A stretch of DNA of 64,000 nt, from positions 1 to 64,000 of the forward strand of contig NZ_JAMBNP010000003.1 of the NCBI RefSeq assembly GCF_023715145.1, in the 5' to 3' direction. Of the stretch, positions 58,948-64,000 are shown piece by piece; within the stretch, counting starts at the first letter, position 1, and each line of letters starts with the position of its first letter. The notes beneath the pieces were generated by a model, which was not told where the DNA came from, made no database searches, and saw only the letters and a program-made list of their open reading frames with translations. Position numbers and translations under genes: made by a program. Source of the DNA: Paenibacillus glycanilyticus (GTDB lineage Bacteria; Bacillota; Bacilli; Paenibacillales; Paenibacillaceae).

Positions 58948-60060
58948 TCACTCCTTCGGAAGTCTTTTATAAAATGGTGTAGGAATAACAGCTGCCTTCA
59001 GCCTTTTGCCGCGGATGTCGACTTCCAGCTCTGTGCCAAGGGCGGAATAGCGGGAATCAATTAAAGCCAGTCCGAGGTTTCGTTTTAACGTAGGCGATTG
59101 GGTGCCCGTCGTAATTTCGCCTATTAAGGCATCGCCAGCATAGACGGAATAATGGCAGCGGGGGATGCCCCGGTCAATCATTTCAACGCCAACAAGCTTG
59201 CGGGGAAGCCCTTTGGTCTTCTGCTTGACCAGCGCATCCTTGCCAATGAAATTCTCCTTGCTGAGCTTAACGAAAAAGGATAAGCCTGCCTCCAGCGGAG
59301 AAATGGTACTCGACAGCTCCTGACCGTACAGAGGCAGACGGGCTTCAAACCGAAGTGTGTCCCGTGCGCCCAATCCGGCGGGGAGAAGGCCAAATGGCTC
59401 TCCGGCGGCAAGCAGGCTATTCCAGACGTTGCCGGCTTGCTCCGCAGGAACATAAATTTCAAAACCGTCCTCGCCGGTATACCCGGTTCTGGAGATGAGG
59501 GTAGGCGAGCCGGTTAAACCGATATCGGTGCGGAAGTGGAAGGAAGAAAGCTCAAGCGTTTCGGAGTCTGCGCCCGCGGCCTTCAAAATCTGTACGGCCA
59601 GAGGGCCCTGCAGCGCAAGCAGCGCAGTCCGGTCGGACATATTCTCCATCACGACATCACCAATCAGATGCTCCTCGAGCCAGCTGAAATCCTTGTCGAT
59701 ATTGGATGCGTTGACCACAACCATGAATTGATCCGCAGAGATGCGGTAAACAAGCAGGTCATCAACGACGCCGCCATCGGGGTAACACATGAGCGTATAC
59801 TGCGCCTGGCCGTCTGCCAGGTTGGAAACATCGTTGGTAGTCATGCGCTGCAAAAAGCTTTCCGCAAACGTACCGGTCACCATAAACTCGCCCATATGCG
59901 AGACATCAAACAGCCCGGCCTGCTGTCTTACGGCAGCGTGCTCCTGTTGAATGCCGGAAAACTGAACGGGGAGCTCCCACCCGCCAAAATCAATGCAGCG
60001 CACGCCAGTGTAATCGGAATAGAAGGGGTAAAGCGGCGTTCTTTTCAAATCAAGCGTCAT
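58948..60060 (-). CDS. gcvT: glycine cleavage system aminomethyltransferase (T-protein)
   Basis: 370 aa from ATG 60060, with GTGGAGGCG 9-13 bases upstream; a GTG at 60078 is part of that site. GcvT folate-binding domain with [11 protein letters not shown] and the catalytic Asp region; the C-terminal barrel includes [21 protein letters not shown]. It takes the methylene group from GcvH to tetrahydrofolate, releasing ammonia. First gene of the riboswitch-controlled operon. Confidence 0.97.
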   Translation of the reverse strand: MTLDLKRTPLYPFYSDYTGVRCIDFGGWELPVQFSGIQQEHAAVRQQAGLFDVSHMGEFMVTGTFAESFLQRMTTNDVSNLADGQAQYTLMCYPDGGVVDDLLVYRISADQFMVVVNASNIDKDFSWLEEHLIGDVVMENMSDRTALLALQGPLAVQILKAAGADSETLELSSFHFRTDIGLTGSPTLISRTGYTGEDGFEIYVPAEQAGNVWNSLLAAGEPFGLLPAGLGARDTLRFEARLPLYGQELSSTISPLEAGLSFFVKLSKENFIGKDALVKQKTKGLPRKLVGVEMIDRGIPRCHYSVYAGDALIGEITTGTQSPTLKRNLGLALIDSRYSALGTELEVDIRGKRLKAAVIPTPFYKRLPKE

Positions 60061-60111
60061 GTGCGTTTTCGCCTCCACAAGTTGATGGAATAGGGCATAT
60101 CTCAGTATGCC

Positions 60112-60186
60112 AAAAAGGACAGCAGCAAAGAGGGCACACGAACGGCTTTATACCGATCGCAGGTGTCCTCTTCACTCTGTCCTTTG
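60112..60186 (-). terminator. riboswitch terminator before gcvT
   Basis: On the minus strand, AAAGGACAG (from the 3' side of the second aptamer) pairs with CTGTCCTTTTT (60112-60122), with an inner AGAGGACAC/GTGTGCCCTCT stem. The same AAAGGACAG belongs to the glycine-bound P1 helix, so binding glycine would prevent the terminator. Confidence 0.7.
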
Positions 60187-60372
60187 TACCTGAGAGTTAC
60201 CTTGGCTTCCGTCTCGAAGGCAAGTTTCCCCGTGGGCGACCCCGGCAACAGCGGGATTCTCTCCAGAGCTGCGTCCAGCAAAGGTCCTTTTGCCTGAGAG
60301 ATTCTCCTCTTAGCGAGGGTTACTCCTTCGGCGCCGCCGTGGTGTAGCAGGGCGATCTCTCCCATTGCCTTC
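60176..60372 (-). promoter_or_regulatory. tandem glycine riboswitch of gcvT-gcvPA-gcvPB
   Basis: The minus strand shows two glycine aptamers. Aptamer 1 opens GGGAGAGATCG and closes with GAATCTCTCAGGCAAAAGGACC; aptamer 2 opens CTCTGGAGAGAAT and closes with ACTCTCAGGTACAAAGGACAGAG. The GAGAG...CTCTCAGG pairs are the conserved core. Glycine on-switch controlling the glycine cleavage operon, as in B. subtilis. Confidence 0.93.
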
Positions 60373-60399
60373 ATACGCTATGTTCAATGTCTCACTTTA

Positions 60400-60429
60400 T
60401 TATTACATGGTCACGTAAGCGGGTGTCAA
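60400..60429 (-). promoter_or_regulatory. promoter of gcvT operon
   Basis: On the minus strand, -35 TTGACA (60424-60429), 18-base spacer, -10 TAATAA (60400-60405). Start would be near 60393, before aptamer 1. Confidence 0.7.
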
Positions 60430-60467
60430 TACAATATGCCTAAAAATAAAATTTTATGTAAGGTATA

Positions 60468-60496
60468 TTGACACAAGCTTGTCCATGCCTTATTCT
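60468..60496 (+). promoter_or_regulatory. promoter of gcvH operon
   Basis: -35 TTGACA (60468-60473), 17-base spacer, -10 TATTCT (60491-60496). Divergent from the gcvT promoter, with the two -35 elements 38 bases apart. Confidence 0.75.
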
Positions 60497-60537
60497 AAGG
60501 GCAATCAATTCCAAATTCGATATGCGGATGACGATGC

Positions 60538-60727
60538 AAGGGAGAGACCGAAGGAGCAGGCGCTCCAGAGGCACCGAAGGAGCAAGTCGACGGCCGCCAG
60601 CCGAAGATTAATCTCTCAGGTAAAAGTACCTGCATCCGACGCGACTCTGGAGAGAGCGAACAGCCACCAAAGGGGTAACAACGGTCCGGCATCGGACTCG
60701 TTTAAACTCTCAGGTACCCGGGACAGA
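60538..60727 (+). promoter_or_regulatory. tandem glycine riboswitch of gcvH-sdaAB-sdaAA-lpdA
   Basis: Aptamer 1 begins AGGGAGAGACCGAAGGAGC and closes ATCTCTCAGGTAAAAGTACC (near 60607-60631). Aptamer 2 begins ACTCTGGAGAGAGCG (60643) and closes AACTCTCAGGTACCCGGGACAGAG (60704-60727). The conserved GAGAG/CTCTCAGG pairs and the tandem layout identify the glycine class. Confidence 0.92.
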
Positions 60728-60763
60728 GAACATGGCTTTAAGGCCTGTTCTCTGTCCTTTTTT
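60721..60763 (+). terminator. riboswitch terminator before gcvH
   Basis: GGACAGAGAACA (60721-60732) pairs perfectly with TGTTCTCTGTCC (60746-60757), then TTTTTT. The 5' arm shares GGACAGAG with the last strand of aptamer 2, so glycine binding would stop the terminator forming. Confidence 0.85.
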
Positions 60764-60834
60764 GCTGTTCTGCTGTACGCAGGGGCTTCCTGCTGTTTTT
60801 TGAGTAAACCCATTCTAGAGAGGAGTTTTTTATA

Positions 60835-61227
60835 ATGAGCGAAGTAAATGCAGGCTTTGGATATTCGGAGGAGCATGAATGGGCGGAGGCGCGCGGAACG
60901 ACTGTCCGCATTGGCATTACGGATTTTGCGCAGTCCCAGCTTGGCGATATCGTATTCGTGGAATTGCCCGAGGTAGGCATGAAGCTGGACGCCAACGATG
61001 CAATGGGCACGATTGAATCGGTTAAGACGGTATCCGATCTCTATTGTCCGGTGTCTGGACGTGTTGTCCAAGTGAACGAGGAGCTGCTGAATGCGCCGCA
61101 AAAGGTGAACGAGGATCCTTACGGAGAGGGCTGGATTGTTGAAATTGAAGTAGACGGCGATGCATCGGCCGAGGTTGCCGCCCTTCTGGATGCGGAAGCG
61201 TACGCGGCATATATCGCCAAAAAGTAA
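60835..61227 (+). CDS. gcvH: glycine cleavage system H protein
   Basis: 130 aa with GAGAGGAG upstream. Lipoyl domain with the lipoylation lysine in [18 protein letters not shown]. Shuttle of the aminomethyl and reducing equivalents between P, T and L proteins. First gene after the second riboswitch. Starts 71 bases after its terminator. Confidence 0.98.
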   Translation: MSEVNAGFGYSEEHEWAEARGTTVRIGITDFAQSQLGDIVFVELPEVGMKLDANDAMGTIESVKTVSDLYCPVSGRVVQVNEELLNAPQKVNEDPYGEGWIVEIEVDGDASAEVAALLDAEAYAAYIAKK

Positions 61228-61284
61228 TCAAGCGGATTTGTTAGCACGGTTTCAGGATTTTTGGGCATAGGAGGTCGTACCGGT

Positions 61285-61950
61285 ATGCGTTTCAAGCATG
61301 TCTTCTCCATAATCGGGCCTGTTATGGTAGGGCCTTCAAGCTCTCATACGGCCGGTGCCGCAAGAATCGGGAGGGTTTCCCGGCAAATGCTCGGGTGCAG
61401 TCCGGAGGAGGCGGTTATTACCCTCTATGGATCCTTTGCCGAGACGTATTCCGGTCATGGTACGGATCTCGCGATAATCGGGGGTCTGCTCGACTTTGAC
61501 ACGGATGATGCAAGAATTCCGGAGGCGTTCGCGGAAGCGGAGAGGCTTGGCATGAAATATGACATCCGTGTTGGAACGGGTATCATGCCTCATCCTAATT
61601 TTGCGGAGATTACGGTGAAGGGCGGCGGCCGGGAAGCAACCGTTCAGGGTGCCTCCATTGGCGGCGGCAACATTGAGATTCATTCCATTAACGGGTTTGA
61701 TGCAGGCTGCACGGGCAATTATCCTACGCTTGTTATTGCTCATCACGATCAAGTCGGAGTTGTTGCAGCTATAACGAATACGGTTAGTGCGGCCGGTCTA
61801 AACATTGGCTTCATGAATGTCGCCCGTAAGGCACGCAGCGGTGACGCCATGACGGTTATTGAAGGAGACCGGGTGCCATCCGGGGAGCTGGTGGAGGCGC
61901 TTCGCAGACTGACAAGCATAGAGAACGTGTCCATCATTGATGTCAGGTAG
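61285..61950 (+). CDS. sdaAB: L-serine dehydratase, iron-sulfur-dependent, beta subunit
   Basis: 221 aa from ATG 61285 with AGGAGGTCG upstream. Start region VFSIIGPVMVGPSSSHTAGAARIG is the SDH beta signature; an ACT domain occupies about 148-221 (HHDQVGVVAAITNTVS, NVSIIDV). Pairs with the alpha subunit to turn L-serine into pyruvate and ammonia. Second gene of the gcvH operon. Confidence 0.95.
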   Translation: MRFKHVFSIIGPVMVGPSSSHTAGAARIGRVSRQMLGCSPEEAVITLYGSFAETYSGHGTDLAIIGGLLDFDTDDARIPEAFAEAERLGMKYDIRVGTGIMPHPNFAEITVKGGGREATVQGASIGGGNIEIHSINGFDAGCTGNYPTLVIAHHDQVGVVAAITNTVSAAGLNIGFMNVARKARSGDAMTVIEGDRVPSGELVEALRRLTSIENVSIIDVR

Positions 61951-61979
61951 GATTAAGGGGAAAAAAGGAGATGGGCAAT

Positions 61980-62861
61980 ATGCGATTCCGCACCTTAAGC
62001 GAGCTTGAATCCCTATGCAGGAACGAGTCGCTCACGATTGCTGAGCTGATGATAGCAGAGCAGGCAAGGGAGACGGATGAACCGGCTGAAGCGGTTATCC
62101 GACAGATGAGCGGCTATTATCAGGTGATGAAGGAAGCCGTGAGCAAAGGGCTTGCGGCCGGTACGCAGTCGCGAAGCGGAATAACGGGAGGAGATGCGCA
62201 TAGAGTGAACGAGTATGTCCTTGCCGGGGAGCCATCCGTTGGCGAATGGGCGGGCAAGGCGCTTGCCTATGCGCTGTCGGTGTCTGAGGTAAACGCTTCG
62301 ATGGGCCGCATTGTGGCAACGCCAACAGCCGGCTCCTGCGGCATCATTCCGGGCGTATTCGTAAGCTCGCAGGAGCGCTTCGGATGGAGTGACGAGAAGC
62401 TTGTGCAGGGCTTGTTCGCTGCGGGGGCGATCGGTTACGTCATCGCGAATAACTCGTTTATATCCGGTGCGGAAGGAGGCTGCCAAGCCGAGGTGGGCTC
62501 CGCGATCGGAATGGCTGCGGGTGCGCTTGTCGAGCTTCGCGGCGGTACGCCTGCGCAGGCGGTGCATGCGGTTGGCATCGCGCTCAAAAACACGCTTGGC
62601 CTGATCTGCGATCCAGTTGCCGGGCTGGTGGAGGTGCCCTGTATCATTCGGAACGGATTAGGGGCAGTGAATGCTTTGGCCGCGGCCGACATGGCGCTTG
62701 CCGGGGTGCGGAGCGTCATTCCGTCCGATGAGGTCATCGGGGTCATGTATGAAGTAGGCGCAAAGATGCCGATGGAGCACCGGGAGACGGCTTTAGGCGG
62801 TCTAGCCGCAACGCCAACGGGACTGAAGCTGACGGAGCAGCTGAAGAGGATGAAGAAATAA
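61980..62861 (+). CDS. sdaAA: L-serine dehydratase, iron-sulfur-dependent, alpha subunit
   Basis: 293 aa from ATG 61980 with AAAAGGAG 9 bases upstream; ATG 61971 touches that site. The three Cys for a 4Fe-4S cluster are in TAGSCGIIPG, AEGGCQAEV and LICDPVAGLVEVPC. Uses the cluster, not PLP, to dehydrate serine. Third gene of the gcvH operon. Confidence 0.95.
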   Translation: MRFRTLSELESLCRNESLTIAELMIAEQARETDEPAEAVIRQMSGYYQVMKEAVSKGLAAGTQSRSGITGGDAHRVNEYVLAGEPSVGEWAGKALAYALSVSEVNASMGRIVATPTAGSCGIIPGVFVSSQERFGWSDEKLVQGLFAAGAIGYVIANNSFISGAEGGCQAEVGSAIGMAAGALVELRGGTPAQAVHAVGIALKNTLGLICDPVAGLVEVPCIIRNGLGAVNALAAADMALAGVRSVIPSDEVIGVMYEVGAKMPMEHRETALGGLAATPTGLKLTEQLKRMKK

Positions 62862-62885
62862 GCACTTGAAGGGGAGAGAAGGCCA

Positions 62886-64000
62886 ATGCAGCAATACGAT
62901 ATCGTCATTCTGGGAGGAGGTCCCGGCGGTTATATGGCCGCGATTCGAGCGGCTCAGCTTGGCAAGCGCACGGCGCTTGTCGAGAAGGAGAAGCTTGGAG
63001 GAACCTGTCTGCACAGGGGCTGTATTCCGAGCAAGACGCTGCTGCGCAGCGCGGAGCTGTTCGAGACGATGAAACGCAGCACAAGCTTTGGCATTCGAAC
63101 GGGGAGTGTTTCCGTAGACTTCGGCGGTGTTCAGGCCCGCAAGGACGGTATAGTCGGGCAGCTGGAGAAAGGCGTGCAGTTCTTGATGAAGAAGAACGGC
63201 ATTGACGTATATTCCGGCAAAGGGGTTATTGCCGACGCGGCCGGAATCGAGGCAGCTGAAGCGGGTCTGCACGGTATTATTGAGATAAGAAGCGGTGACG
63301 GGGAAACGGTACGAGAGGCGATTGGTTACAGGGATCTGATTGTAGCCACAGGCTCTCGTCCGCGCCGAATTGCCGGACTGCCGGCTCATGAACGGATCAT
63401 GAGCAGCGACGAGGCGTTAGCGATGACAGAGGTGCCGGCATCTATTATTATTGTTGGCGGCGGTGTCATTGGAGTGGAATGGGCTTCTATGCTGAGCGAC
63501 TTTGGCGCTCAGGTTACCATTATTGAAGCTGCGGAGCGTATCGTGCCTACGGAGGATGCGGATATTTCGCGGGAGCTGGCAAGACTGTTTGCCAAACGCA
63601 AGATTAAAGTATTAATCGGGGCGAAGCTGCTTCCTGAAAGTGTAACGGCGGATGAAGCGGGCGTTGCCTTGGAGATTGAACGCAACGGGAAGACGGAGCG
63701 GCTTGAGGCGGAGCGGATGCTTGTCTCCGTAGGGCGCGCGGCTAACGTGGAAGGCTTTGGCCTGGAACGAACGGGTGCTGTTGTCGAGCGTGGCGTCATC
63801 TCCGTCGATCATTCGATGCGGACGGCCGATTCTCATATATATGCAATTGGGGATGTAGTCGGCGGCCTGCAGCTTGCTCATGTGGCTAGTCACGAAGGGA
63901 TAGCTGCCGTTGAGTCGATATGCGGATTGGAGACGCATGCTGCTGATCCGTCATCCGTTCCGAAATGCGTGTACAGCAGGCCGGAGCTGGCAAGTGTAGG
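62886..64000 (+). CDS. lpdA: dihydrolipoyl dehydrogenase (partial, runs off the window)
   Basis: At least 371 aa; the 3' end is outside. ATG 62886 with GGGGAGAGAAGG upstream. FAD motif ILGGGPGGYMAAIRAAQ, redox pair GGTCLHRGCIPSK, NAD motif IIVGGGVIGVEWASM and the second FAD site IYAIGDVVGG are clear. As part of the glycine cleavage complex it reoxidises the lipoyl group of GcvH. Its place behind gcvH and sdaA favours that role over a pyruvate dehydrogenase one. Confidence 0.93.
   Translation, partial: MQQYDIVILGGGPGGYMAAIRAAQLGKRTALVEKEKLGGTCLHRGCIPSKTLLRSAELFETMKRSTSFGIRTGSVSVDFGGVQARKDGIVGQLEKGVQFLMKKNGIDVYSGKGVIADAAGIEAAEAGLHGIIEIRSGDGETVREAIGYRDLIVATGSRPRRIAGLPAHERIMSSDEALAMTEVPASIIIVGGGVIGVEWASMLSDFGAQVTIIEAAERIVPTEDADISRELARLFAKRKIKVLIGAKLLPESVTADEAGVALEIERNGKTERLEAERMLVSVGRAANVEGFGLERTGAVVERGVISVDHSMRTADSHIYAIGDVVGGLQLAHVASHEGIAAVESICGLETHAADPSSVPKCVYSRPELASV

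Noticed and set aside
60102-60374. 90-codon minus frame over the gcvT riboswitch
   Set aside because: Coincides with the glycine riboswitch; no ribosome-binding site.
60479-60835. 118-codon open frame over the gcvH riboswitch
   Set aside because: It covers the tandem glycine aptamers and their terminator; the RNA structure explains the sequence.

Overview
This window is the replication-origin region of an endospore-forming Firmicute. It looks like Paenibacillus or a close Paenibacillaceae relative. Support comes from the gene order (rpmH-rnpA-yidC-jag-mnmE-mnmG-rsmG-noc-soj-spo0J on one side of dnaA and dnaN-yaaA-recF-remB-gyrB-gyrA on the other), from spore-linked genes (yyaC, a YheC/YheD ATP-grasp protein), from B. 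subtilis-type parS sites and Shine-Dalgarno sequences, and from two tandem glycine riboswitches. Base composition looks moderate (about half G+C by eye; not computed). No phage, insertion sequence, CRISPR array or defence locus was recognised.

Layout. Positions 1-216 are the 5' end of a minus-strand 16S rRNA gene with its promoter and leader. 552-4176 carry an HD-GYP protein and gyrA. A plus-strand YheC/D-type gene then separates gyrA from gyrB. 5266-11639 hold gyrB, remB, recF, yaaA, dnaN and dnaA, all on the minus strand. The origin is bipartite: DnaA boxes lie upstream of dnaA (11772-12050) and between dnaA and dnaN (10188-10283). The second cluster is followed by a GC-rich block, a run of TAG trinucleotides (DnaA-trio) and an AT-rich stretch, which is the layout of a bacterial unwinding element. 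Genes run outward from this point on both arms. The main head-on exceptions are the YheC/D gene, yyaC, yjzC, the CorC-type gene, a DUF4870 gene, a 73-codon gene at 52164, ynfA and gcvT-PA-PB.

The right arm continues with rpmH to spo0J and two perfect parS sites, one built into the rsmG terminator. Next come a cysteine desulfurase/DUF4446/yyaC/DUF3343/MscS/DUF951 group, tRNA-Ser(CGA), an FAD oxidoreductase, and rpsF-ssb-rpsR with a leader that can hide the rpsF ribosome-binding site. After these lie DUF1641-ndh with a Rex-like operator, an antiporter, a CorC protein and a DUF1836 gene with a MerR-like promoter. Then follow an atypical D-aminoacylase-like protein, yybS-gdpP-rplI, dnaC, purA (with PurR boxes that coincide with the dnaC terminator), an M23 peptidase, the walRKHIJ operon and htrA.

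The last 8 kb form a glycine/serine catabolic locus. Two tandem glycine riboswitches stand back to back. One controls gcvT-gcvPA-gcvPB on the minus strand. The other controls gcvH-sdaAB-sdaAA-lpdA on the plus strand. Together they supply all glycine cleavage proteins plus L-serine dehydratase, giving a glycine-induced route from glycine through serine to pyruvate. Most of the window is conserved housekeeping DNA. The points most worth a second look are regulatory: the unwinding element, parS inside a terminator, PurBoxes inside a terminator, the glycine locus, the MerR-like promoter, and a four-copy short repeat near 55.9 kb.
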